Of a stretch of DNA of 64,000 nt, positions 56,570-64,000 are shown in pieces; position 1 is the stretch's first letter; each line of letters begins with the position of its first letter. The notes beneath the pieces were generated by a model, which saw only the letters and a program-made list of their open reading frames with translations, searched no databases and was not told where the DNA came from. Source of the DNA: Burkholderia sp. lig30 (GTDB lineage Bacteria; Pseudomonadota; Gammaproteobacteria; Burkholderiales; Burkholderiaceae); assembly GCF_000687455.2 (NCBI RefSeq), contig NZ_JGVW01000067.1:1-64000 (forward strand). Direction: 5' to 3'. The translations under genes were made by a program, and so were the position numbers.

Positions 56570-57424
56570 CTAGTTCCCCCGGGTGTCTTGTCGTTGCGCG
56601 AACCGCTGCAGGAGCGGCGCGGTCGGGTCTACGGCCTGGCCGCCCGCGACGGCCGTGGCCTGCTGTGCGCCGGCGGGCGCCGGCACGGCGGCGGTCCGCC
56701 GCCACGTGTAGGACGCCGCGCCGATCCGGATCGCGTCGTTGCGAATGTCGTTGCGGATCTCCGCCGGCAGCTTCTGCTCGTTCATCAGCGACTGCGCGTC
56801 GTGCGGGCGGCCTGACGCGAGCAGATAGATCGCCAGGTTGCTGATGATCCTGGGATTGTTCTGATCCAGCTCGACCGCCTTCATCAGCGGTACGCGGGCG
56901 CCCTGAACGTCGCCGCAGCGCAGTTTCGCGTACGCCAGATCGGACAGCATCGACGCGTCGGTCGGCGCGAGCAGGGACGCCTGCGACAGCGCCTGCGACG
57001 CCCGGCTGAAATCGCCGGCCGCGCCGGCGATCAGACCGAGCCCGCGATAGCCGCGCGCCGCGAGCGGCGTCTTCAGCAACTCGGCATAGGCGGACGCGCT
57101 GGCGGCCGGCTGGTCGGTCGCGCGCAACGCATCGGCACGCAGCAGGATCGTGTCGGGCGACGCGCCGTACTGTTTCTCGTACGCATCGATGTGCGCCAGC
57201 GACGCGTAATAGAGCCCCTGCGCCTGCATCCGCTCGATCAGGCCGAGATACATGCCGGGCGTATCAGGCACGGCCTGCTTCTGGTCGGCCGCCTGCATCA
57301 GCGCGGCGCGTTCCGCCTGCGCGCCGATGCCGTATCCGCTTTCCTTGAATGGCGCGCACGCGCCCAGGAGCAGCACGACCGACACCGTGCCTGCCCGCCT
57401 CGCCATTTCCCCGTATCGCTTCAT
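56570..57424 (-). CDS. tadD: TadD, TPR lipoprotein of Flp pilus assembly
   Basis: 284 residues. Lipobox LLGAC (Cys about 23) and TPR-like repeats (ASLAHIDAYEKQYGASPDTI, ASAYAELLKTPLAARGYRGL, AIYLLASGRPHDAQSLMNEQ). TadD is needed for secretin assembly. Located between tadC and the DUF3613 gene. Confidence 0.87.
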   Translation of the reverse strand: MKRYGEMARRAGTVSVVLLLGACAPFKESGYGIGAQAERAALMQAADQKQAVPDTPGMYLGLIERMQAQGLYYASLAHIDAYEKQYGASPDTILLRADALRATDQPAASASAYAELLKTPLAARGYRGLGLIAGAAGDFSRASQALSQASLLAPTDASMLSDLAYAKLRCGDVQGARVPLMKAVELDQNNPRIISNLAIYLLASGRPHDAQSLMNEQKLPAEIRNDIRNDAIRIGAASYTWRRTAAVPAPAGAQQATAVAGGQAVDPTAPLLQRFAQRQDTRGN

Positions 57425-57448
57425 GTTCTTTTCCTTACGTCCGTCGAC

Positions 57449-58459
57449 TCAGCGCTGCGCGTCGCTCAGCGCGTGCAGCACCGCGATCATGCCGGGGCCG
57501 GCCGTCACGATCAGCAGCGCCGGCAGCAACGTGACGATCATCACGCCTGTCATCTTCACGGTGAGGCGACCGATGCGCTCGCGCAGCATCGCGCGGCGCG
57601 TCTCGCGCAGGCGGTCGCCGAACTGCTTGAGCGGCTCCTGCACCGCGCCGCCGTGCTTGTCGACCTGGATCATCAGCCGCACGATCGCGCGCAGGTCCTC
57701 GTTGTCGAACCCGGCGGAAAGCCGCTGCAGCGATTGCTCGCGCGTGCGCCCGGCGGCGAATTGCCGCTGCGCGAGCCCCATCTCCGACGACAGCACCGGC
57801 ATCATGCCCTTGAAGTCGTTCGTCACGACCTGGATGCTCTGGTCGAGCGACAGCCCGACGCCTTGCAACAGACGCAGCATGTCGACGAGGAGCGGCAGCT
57901 CGTCGTCGACGCAGCGGCGGCGCGCCGCCGCGCGACGCCGGACATGGATCTTCGGCAGCATGAAGCCGAGCGCGAACGCCACGAACATGCCGGACAGCCA
58001 CTGCCCGCCGTTCAGGCGCGCACCGCCGACTGCGGCGAGCACCATCGGCAGGATCAGCGCGCAGGCCAGCCGTGCGCTCAGGAACAGGCCGCGCGTGCGC
58101 GCGTCGAGGTATCCGCACTGCTCGAGCAGGCGGCGGTCCTCGCCGGCCACCGCGTACTGGCCGACGCGCGTGTCGAGCCAGCGCATTCCGGTCGCCGACA
58201 CACGCTCGAGCAGCGCCGACACGCGCGTTCGCCGCGCGCCGCCGGCCGGCGCATCGCCCTTCTGCCGGGCCCCGTCCGCGTCCTGCGCGGCCCGCACGCC
58301 GGCGGCCTCGAGCGCGGCGGCGCGCCGGTCGAGCGCATCGGCGAGCGCCCGCGCGCTGCGCGTCGTGTCGCTCGCGCGCAGCAGCGCCAGCAGGCCGAAG
58401 AGCAGCACGCCGAGCGCGGCGAGCGCCAGTGCAATCGATCCGAGTTGACTGGATGTCAT
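57449..58459 (-). CDS. tadC: TadC, inner-membrane platform protein
   Basis: 336 residues. T2SSF domain (about 185-310; LPLLVDMLRLLQGVGLSLDQ, VQVDKHGGAVQEPLKQFG-type text), with helices at the N-terminus, around 140-185 and at the C-terminus. Paired with TadB as the pilus platform. ATG at 58459, 4 bases after the tadB stop. Confidence 0.9.
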   Translation of the reverse strand: MTSSQLGSIALALAALGVLLFGLLALLRASDTTRSARALADALDRRAAALEAAGVRAAQDADGARQKGDAPAGGARRTRVSALLERVSATGMRWLDTRVGQYAVAGEDRRLLEQCGYLDARTRGLFLSARLACALILPMVLAAVGGARLNGGQWLSGMFVAFALGFMLPKIHVRRRAAARRRCVDDELPLLVDMLRLLQGVGLSLDQSIQVVTNDFKGMMPVLSSEMGLAQRQFAAGRTREQSLQRLSAGFDNEDLRAIVRLMIQVDKHGGAVQEPLKQFGDRLRETRRAMLRERIGRLTVKMTGVMIVTLLPALLIVTAGPGMIAVLHALSDAQR

Positions 58460-58463
58460 CGCA

Positions 58464-59468
58464 TCACCTGAGCCGGGCCATACGATAGAGCCACGCGCCA
58501 CCCGCCGCCTGCAGCCCGGCAGCCAGATAAAGGAAACGCTGCCCGGTACGGTCGTGCCACATCGTGTCGAGATACGCGGGATTGGTCGCGACCACGAAAC
58601 CGCCGATCGCAACCGGCAGCAGCGCCAGCACCCAGGCGGACAGGCGTGTTTCCGACGACATCGCCGCCAGTTCGCGCTCGGCCTGTTCGAGATCGCGCAT
58701 GAACACCGACATGCGGTCGAGCATCACGTCCGCGCGCCCGCCGTATTTCACCGACAGCCGGAGCACCGAGCCGACCAGCTCGAATTCCTTCGTGCGATAG
58801 ACATGCGCGACGTGCAGCATCGCGCGATCGATTTCGACACCCGTGCGCAGCATCCGCGACACATGATCGAGGCAGCCGCGCAGCGGTGCGTCGGTCGTCA
58901 GGAGCGCGGCCTGGAACGCGGCCGGCACGCTGTTGCCGAGCGTCACGAGCCGCACGATGCCGTCGAGAAACGATGGCAGTTGCCGAATGATCCGCAAACG
59001 GCGGCGCTGGATGCGCGACACGAGCCAGAACGTAAGGAGCGCGATGCCGCCCGCGAGCGCCGCGGCGCTCGCCAGCAGGCCGCCCTGGCTGCCCGCCACC
59101 AACGCGAGCGACACCAGCGCCGTCATGGCAAGCAGCGCCTTGCCGCGCGCATCCTCGATCCCCGAGCGGCTGACGAAATGGGACCGGTATTCGGCGAACG
59201 CGTCGCGCCAGCGCGCCGCACCCGATGTACCCGATGTACCCGATGTACCCGATGCACCCGATGCACCCGACACGTGTGGCGCCGGGCGCGTGCCGGCGGG
59301 CGCGCCATGTGCCGGCGCCGCCACGCGCGGGGCCGGCTCGATCCGGCTGTCGATGAAGCGCTGCGCGTCCACGCGCTCCCGCTTCATCTCGCCGTGCCGC
59401 CACAGCATCAGCGCTCCCGCGACGCACACCAGCGCGAGCGCAAGCGCCCAGATCGCGACGCTAAACAT
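58464..59468 (-). CDS. tadB: TadB, inner-membrane platform protein
   Basis: 334 residues. N-terminal helix, then an SG(A/T)-repeat linker (about 67-83), further helices and a T2SSF domain (IRQLPSFLDGIVRLVTLGNS, RMLRTGVEIDRAMLHVAHVY). Platform protein with TadC. The ATG at 59468 overlaps the tadA stop by 8 bases. The 9-bp repeats in its linker could vary in number. Confidence 0.9.
   Translation of the reverse strand: MFSVAIWALALALVCVAGALMLWRHGEMKRERVDAQRFIDSRIEPAPRVAAPAHGAPAGTRPAPHVSGASGASGTSGTSGTSGAARWRDAFAEYRSHFVSRSGIEDARGKALLAMTALVSLALVAGSQGGLLASAAALAGGIALLTFWLVSRIQRRRLRIIRQLPSFLDGIVRLVTLGNSVPAAFQAALLTTDAPLRGCLDHVSRMLRTGVEIDRAMLHVAHVYRTKEFELVGSVLRLSVKYGGRADVMLDRMSVFMRDLEQAERELAAMSSETRLSAWVLALLPVAIGGFVVATNPAYLDTMWHDRTGQRFLYLAAGLQAAGGAWLYRMARLR
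59221..59265 (-). repeat. Five 9-bp tandem repeats in tadB
   Basis: CCCGATGTA three times, then CCCGATGCA twice, encoding alternating Ser-Gly-Thr/Ser-Gly-Ala. In-frame unit length allows contraction or expansion without loss of frame. Confidence 0.95.
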
Positions 59469-60828
59469 TGAAGCCCCCGCCGCCGCGCCCGAAGCCGCCG
59501 AAGCTGTCCGCACCGAAGCTGGCCGCACCTAAACCGCCGCCCGACAGCGTCTGGCGGAAGCGCGCGAGCTTCGGCGAGTGCGGATGGATGCCGAGCGATT
59601 CCCAGTGGTCGAGTTCCTCCCCCTCCTGCGTCACGCGCGCCTCATAGCGATACAGTTCCTGCGTCGCGATGATGTTGTCGGACAGCCCCGTGACTTCCGT
59701 GATCGACAGAATGCGCCGCCGCCCGTTCGACAGTCGGCCGATCTGCACGATGAAATCGACCGCGTTCGCGATCTGGCGGCGCAGGCTGGATTCGGTGCCC
59801 TGGAAGCCCGCGAAGCCGGCGAGCATCTCGAGGCGGTACAGACACTCGCGCGGCGAGCTCGCATGCACCGTGCCCATCGAGCCGTCGTGGCCGGTGTTCA
59901 TCGCCTGCAGCATTTCGAGCACTTCGCCGCCGCGGACTTCGCCGACGATGATGCGGTCGGGCCGCATCCGCAGCGTGTTGCGCAGCAGATCGCGGATCGT
60001 CACGACGCCGGTGCCGTCGAAACCACCCGGCCGGCTCTCGAGCCGCACGACGTGCGGGTGGTTGAGCGACAGTTCGGCCGTGTCCTCGATCGTCACGACA
60101 CGCTCGGGCTCCGGGATGTGGAAGGCGAGCGCATTGAGCAGCGAGGTCTTGCCCGAACTCGTGCCGCCCGACACCAGGACGTTGCAGCGCGCGGCGACCG
60201 CGGCCTCGAGCAGCGCGGCGATTTCCGCGTTGAACGTGCCGTTGCCGAGCAGGTCGGACGGCTTGAGCGGGTCCTTGCGGAATTTCCGGATCGACACGAC
60301 CGGCCCGTCGATCGACAGCGGCTCGATCACGACGTTCACGCGCCCGCCGTCCGGCAACCGCGCGTCGACCATCGGGTTCGATTCGTCGAGACGGCGACCG
60401 ATCGGCGCGAGAATGCGCCGGACGATCCGCAGCAGATGCGCGTTGTCGGTGAAACGCACCGGCAGTTTCGACAGCACGCCGTGGCGCGACACGTAGACGT
60501 CGCTGTAGCCGTTGATCAGGATGTCCTCGACGAACGGATCGGCGAGCAGGTCCTCGATCGGCCCGAACCCTGCCAGCTCCTTCGTCAGCGCCTCCGCGAT
60601 CGCGCGCACCTCGTTCTCGTTGAGCGGGATGCGGCGCAGGCGCACGAAGCTGTCGATCTCCAGATCGACGAACTGGTTGATCGCCTGCCGCGACCAGCGC
60701 CCGAATTCGGCGCCGAGCTCCTCGATACGTGTCAGCAAATGCTCGTGCGCGGCATTCTTGATGTCGTGAAATTGCTGCGTCTGCGGAAACGGCGCTGCGC
60801 CGTCGGCGAATTGAATGTCGTGTGCCAT
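59461..60828 (-). CDS. tadA: TadA, secretion ATPase of the Flp pilus
   Basis: 455 residues of the CpaF/TadA branch of GspE-type ATPases. Walker A SGGTSSGKTSLLNALA, Asp box and His box regions (TIEDTAELSLNHPHVVRLES; GEVRGGEVLEMLQAMNTGHD), and the N-terminal CpaF domain. It drives pilus extension. The tail ends in a Gly/Phe-rich stretch (SFGGFGRGGGGFNV). Confidence 0.94.
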   Translation of the reverse strand: MAHDIQFADGAAPFPQTQQFHDIKNAAHEHLLTRIEELGAEFGRWSRQAINQFVDLEIDSFVRLRRIPLNENEVRAIAEALTKELAGFGPIEDLLADPFVEDILINGYSDVYVSRHGVLSKLPVRFTDNAHLLRIVRRILAPIGRRLDESNPMVDARLPDGGRVNVVIEPLSIDGPVVSIRKFRKDPLKPSDLLGNGTFNAEIAALLEAAVAARCNVLVSGGTSSGKTSLLNALAFHIPEPERVVTIEDTAELSLNHPHVVRLESRPGGFDGTGVVTIRDLLRNTLRMRPDRIIVGEVRGGEVLEMLQAMNTGHDGSMGTVHASSPRECLYRLEMLAGFAGFQGTESSLRRQIANAVDFIVQIGRLSNGRRRILSITEVTGLSDNIIATQELYRYEARVTQEGEELDHWESLGIHPHSPKLARFRQTLSGGGLGAASFGADSFGGFGRGGGGFNV

Positions 60829-60831
60829 CGC

Positions 60832-62094
60832 TTACGACCGCCTGGACGAAGGGTGAATGAAGCGCTTGAGCGCGGAAAGGCCCGACGCGGCACGCGGCGC
60901 GGCCGCGCCGATCAGTCGCTGGGCGAGCGGTTCGATCGCGCGCACGTAAGGATCGCGCTCCGTCAGATCGACGATGAGGCGCCCCTGGTTCGCCGCATGG
61001 CCGATCGCCACGCGGCGTGCGGGCAGCGTCGCGAGCAGCGGAAGCCCGAGACGTTCGGCGATCTGCGCCGGCGTGAGGCCGAGCGCCGGGTGATACTGAT
61101 TGACGACGAGACGCACGCGTGCCGTGTCGACGCCCGCGTCGCGCAAGCCCTCGAGCAGATCGACCGCCGAGACGATCGACGCGACGCCCTGGTCGCAGAC
61201 GAGCCATGCCTCGTCCGCTGACGCGGCGACCTGCGCGACGAACTCGCGGTTGGAGAATCCGCCGAGATCGACGACCTGCTGGTCGAAGAACGCGCGCAGG
61301 CGATTGAGCAGGCCGACGCACGACGCATACGACACGTCGCGCAGATCGGCGAGATTCGGCGGCAATGCCGTCAGCGCGACGCCGCTCGCGTGACGGGCCA
61401 GCGCGGTGTTGACGAACGTGCGGTCGAAACGGCGCAGATTGCGTACGGCCTCGACGAAGTGGAACTCGCAGCGCGTATTGAGAAACAGCGCGCCGTCGCC
61501 CGCCGGCAGGCCGAGATCGACCAGTGCCGTATGCCGGTCGTGGCGGTCGTGCCCCGCGGCGCCCGCCGACGCCTCTGCCGCGCCGTGCTTTTGCAGCCAC
61601 ACCGCGAGGTTCGCGGCCAGCGTGCTCACGCCCATGCCGACGCGCGCGCCGAGCAGCGCGACGACCTTGCCGTGGCGGCTCGCCGGCTCGGCGACGTTGT
61701 CGAGCAGGCCGCGCGTGATGCGCAGCGCATCCGCGGCCGGCGCGGAGATGTCGACGAAGTCGCGCACACCGGCGCGCAGCGCGGCGAGCGCGCTTTCCGG
61801 CTCGGCGATCGAGCCGAGCGCGACGACCGGCAGCCCGGGATGCGCGGCGCGCACCGCCGCGGCGGCCGTGCTCGCCAGCGCCGCGTGTTCGCCGGAAAAG
61901 TCGATGAAGACGAGGGTCGGGTTCAGTCCGGCAATGCGCTGGGCGAGCGCCGTCGGGTCGTACGGCGCAGCCTCGACCGCGCCGGCGGACACCAGCGTCT
62001 CGGCCAGCCAGCCGACGTGCCTGTCGTGCAGCGACGCGCACACGAAATAGTCGGTCACGGCAGGCTCAGCCAACGAATCGGTTCGAGCATTCAT
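60832..62094 (-). CDS. tadZ: TadZ/CpaE, polar-localising ATPase-like protein
   Basis: 420 residues. Response-regulator-like N-terminus (15-130), then a MinD/ParA-like domain with the deviant Walker A GARVGMGVSTLAANLA, lacking the usual Lys (GKGGxGKT), a known trait of TadZ. Later text: VDLGLPAGDGALFLN and VVDLGGFSNREFVAQ. It recruits the Tad machinery to a pole. The stop is 3 bases before tadA. Confidence 0.88.
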   Translation of the reverse strand: MNARTDSLAEPAVTDYFVCASLHDRHVGWLAETLVSAGAVEAAPYDPTALAQRIAGLNPTLVFIDFSGEHAALASTAAAAVRAAHPGLPVVALGSIAEPESALAALRAGVRDFVDISAPAADALRITRGLLDNVAEPASRHGKVVALLGARVGMGVSTLAANLAVWLQKHGAAEASAGAAGHDRHDRHTALVDLGLPAGDGALFLNTRCEFHFVEAVRNLRRFDRTFVNTALARHASGVALTALPPNLADLRDVSYASCVGLLNRLRAFFDQQVVDLGGFSNREFVAQVAASADEAWLVCDQGVASIVSAVDLLEGLRDAGVDTARVRLVVNQYHPALGLTPAQIAERLGLPLLATLPARRVAIGHAANQGRLIVDLTERDPYVRAIEPLAQRLIGAAAPRAASGLSALKRFIHPSSRRS

Positions 62095-62154
62095 GTTGAA
62101 GCCCCCCGGTTACGCGCGGCGCGTCGGCACGCTGCCGCGCATGATGCACTGCGC

Positions 62155-63525
62155 TCATTTCGAAAACCCCGGTGCCGCGTCCGGTGACGCGATGCCGCCG
62201 AGATACGACCGCCAGACCGGGCCGTTGCGCTGTTCCGACAACTCGCCCGGCGTGGCCGGCAACGACGCCCCCTTCGCGATCGGCGCCACCAGATGCGGCG
62301 TGACGATGATCAGCAGCTCCTTGTCGCTTTGCTGGTAGTTCAGCGTCTTGAAGAACGGACCGAGAACCGGCAGGTCGCCGAGGAACGGCACCTTGTCGAC
62401 GTTCGACATCGTTTCGCGATCGACCAGCCCGCCGATCACGAAGCTCTCGCCGTCGCCCAGCTCGACCGTCGTGTCGGCGCGGCGCGTCGTGATCGCGGGC
62501 ACCGACACGCTGTTGATCGTCACGCCGTGCAGGTAGTCGAGCTGGCTCGACTCCGGCGCGACCTTCAGCGCGATGCGGCGCGCGCCCAGCACCGTCGGCG
62601 TGAGCGTCAGGCCGACGCCGTACTGCTTCCACTGGATCGCCGTCGAACCGAGCGCCTGCGGCACCGGCACCGGGATTTCACCGCCCGCGAGGAAGCTCGC
62701 GCTTTGCCCGGACAGCGCGACCAGCGTCGGCTGCGCGAGCACCCGCGCGAGATTGTTCGCCTCGAGGATCGAGATGTCGGAGAAGATTCCGCGGCCCGCC
62801 GCGTTCACCACCAGGTTGAACGCGGACGCCATCGGCGTGACGAGCGTCGGGATATACGACAGCGTTCCCGGACCCGACGCGGCGGCCGAACTCGTCGACT
62901 GCGACGAACCGTTGAAGCCCTGCAGCCCACCCGGCGCCAGCGAACCGAACGAGAAACCGTTGCTCTGCTTGAAGAAATTCAGCCCGGCCTGCTTCAGCAC
63001 CGAACGACTGAACTCAACGACGCGCACGTCGACCTGCACGACGTTCTTGTCCCCGACCGTCGACGCGTCGACGATCGTGCCGTCCTTGCCGCTCATGCTC
63101 TTGCCGACCGCGACGGCGCGTTCGTGCCCGTCGAGCGTCTCCGCCGCGCCGCTCAGCACCGATGCGTCGCCATACGCCTTCACGTCGGGCGTCGAGCCGT
63201 CGCGCACGGCCTGCGCGGCCGCGCTGACGACGCTGACGTTCCACGCCACCGGCTCGTCATGGCCACGCTCCCACAGCATCACGTTCGTCGCGCCGGGCGC
63301 CTTCCCGACCAGCAGCACGGTGCCCGCGCGCGCGCCCTTCACGATCAGCACGTCGGCGACCGACGGGTCGCCGACCGCGATCCGCTGCAACGCGCGGCCG
63401 GTGGCGATCTGGCGCTGGGCGCCGACCGCAAGCTCGATCGCGCCGTGCGTGCCGGCGGCGGCGGCCAGCGACGCGAATGTCATGGCCCAGATGGCAATCG
63501 CGAATGCAATCAGTGTGTTCTTCAT
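62155..63525 (-). CDS. rcpA: RcpA/CpaC, secretin of the Flp pilus
   Basis: 456 residues. Signal peptide (AIWAMTFASLAAAAGTHG), BON/N-domain region (RIAVGDPSVADVLIVKGARA) and secretin core (SILEANNLARVLAQPTLVAL, VGLTLTPTVLGARRIALKVA, GDGESFVIGGLVDRE). Forms the outer-membrane channel. It starts 64 bases after the cpaB stop. Confidence 0.9.
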   Translation of the reverse strand: MKNTLIAFAIAIWAMTFASLAAAAGTHGAIELAVGAQRQIATGRALQRIAVGDPSVADVLIVKGARAGTVLLVGKAPGATNVMLWERGHDEPVAWNVSVVSAAAQAVRDGSTPDVKAYGDASVLSGAAETLDGHERAVAVGKSMSGKDGTIVDASTVGDKNVVQVDVRVVEFSRSVLKQAGLNFFKQSNGFSFGSLAPGGLQGFNGSSQSTSSAAASGPGTLSYIPTLVTPMASAFNLVVNAAGRGIFSDISILEANNLARVLAQPTLVALSGQSASFLAGGEIPVPVPQALGSTAIQWKQYGVGLTLTPTVLGARRIALKVAPESSQLDYLHGVTINSVSVPAITTRRADTTVELGDGESFVIGGLVDRETMSNVDKVPFLGDLPVLGPFFKTLNYQQSDKELLIIVTPHLVAPIAKGASLPATPGELSEQRNGPVWRSYLGGIASPDAAPGFSK

Positions 63526-63589
63526 TATGTCGGTGACCGTCGACCGGCCCTCTCCTTCCGTCGCTGCTCTCGATGACTGCTCGTTTCGT

Positions 63590-64000
63590 TCAATAGGCGA
63601 CCGTTTCGACTCGCCCGCCGCGAATCACTTCGATGCCGCCGCCCGGCCGGGCCGGCGCCACCGGGCGCGGCGCGCGGACGTCACGGGGAGGGCCCGCGCG
63701 CGACGCGGCCAGCTCGTCGAGCATCATTCCGGCGGCGGCGACCGCCGACGGCGCGAGGCCGTTCGCCGCGCGCATCGCGACCGTCTGCGCCGCCGTCTCG
63801 TCGTCGCGCGGATTGCGCAGCGCGAGCGTAAGGCGGCCACTCGCCTCGGCGAGCGTCAGCGCATCGATCTGCGCGGTCGGCACCGACAGCACGACGGTGC
63901 GCGCGCTGCCCGTCGGGCCCGATACGCCATCGCGATCGGGCGTCGCATCGCCGAACGCCAGCACGCGCACTTTCGACAGCAGCAGACGCGCCTGCGAGCG
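63590..64000 (-). CDS. cpaB: CpaB/RcpC Flp pilus assembly protein (C-terminal part, cut by window)
   Basis: 137 codons are visible, starting inside the gene (SQARLLLSKVRVLAFGD), with the CpaB/SAF-domain ending ARTVVLSVPTAQIDALTLAE and ASGRLTLALRNPRDDE. A low-complexity Arg/Pro tail ends GGRVETVAY. RcpC/CpaB proteins bind peptidoglycan and modify the pilus assembly path. The start lies beyond the right edge. Confidence 0.85.
   Translation of the reverse strand, partial: RSQARLLLSKVRVLAFGDATPDRDGVSGPTGSARTVVLSVPTAQIDALTLAEASGRLTLALRNPRDDETAAQTVAMRAANGLAPSAVAAAGMMLDELAASRAGPPRDVRAPRPVAPARPGGGIEVIRGGRVETVAY

Noticed and set aside
59123..59308. HRVHRVHRV repeat protein on the minus strand
   Set aside because: Out-of-frame reading of the 9-bp repeats in tadB.

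Overview
The window reads as a high-GC beta-proteobacterial chromosome, most likely chromosome 1 of a Burkholderia cepacia complex species (B. cenocepacia-like). The main clues are a second, C-terminally extended Hfq (Hfq2 type) next to a tad/Flp pilus locus, the Mop-domain ssuF at the end of the sulfonate genes, the aat-bpt pair, and the general codon and GC style. The species assignment is inference; no 16S is present.

Left part (1-14390). A two-partner secretion pair (tpsB, then a tpsA cut by the window edge) is followed by a decayed IS21-type istA tail. Next, on the minus strand, is a respiratory operon: a ba3-type (class B) haem-copper oxidase (subunits I and II and a 58-residue single-helix protein) with three multihaem cytochromes c, seven c-haem motifs in all. 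A Fnr/Anr-type box lies in the upstream gap. A nucleobase permease, small orphan genes, a solitary HicB and a decayed phage integrase follow.

Island (14391-23756). A 9.3-kb integrated element is bounded by a perfect 52-bp direct repeat that copies the 3' end of tRNA-His. Its integrase (with a DUF4224 gene) is intact and abuts the tRNA. It carries a low-GC acyltransferase, a four-gene minus-strand cassette joined mostly by stop-start overlaps (34-residue ORF, two lipoproteins, patatin-like phospholipase), an N-terminally truncated recT, a Rad50/RecF-like ATPase with a zinc-hook CxxC, and a winged-helix/coiled-coil protein. The decayed integrase just left of the left repeat shows that a related element entered the same tRNA earlier.

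Middle (23858-50908). Core genes: dusA; the sulfonate genes ssuD-ssuC-ssuB-ssuF, without ssuE or ssuA nearby; a 3-hydroxyisobutyryl-CoA hydrolase-like gene; an SMR transporter; initiator tRNA; a Nudix hydrolase; the N-degron transferases aat and bpt; pyrD; an amino-acid ABC binding protein and permease without an ATPase; a GntR regulator; rpiA; an amidase; rlmB and rnr. Three tRNA-Leu(CAG) genes follow, each with its own promoter and terminator. Then come a SulP transporter, a ParB-like protein, a GNAT enzyme, a PsrA-like TetR regulator with a probable operator, and fadD.

Right part (51066-64000). After a small exported protein and hfq2, the minus strand carries the tad/Flp type IVb pilus operon: cpaB/rcpC (cut by the window), rcpA, tadZ, tadA, tadB, tadC, tadD, a DUF3613 gene, tadG, a sigma-54 activator and a DUF2968 gene. 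Pilin, tadV and prepilin peptidase are presumably beyond the right edge.
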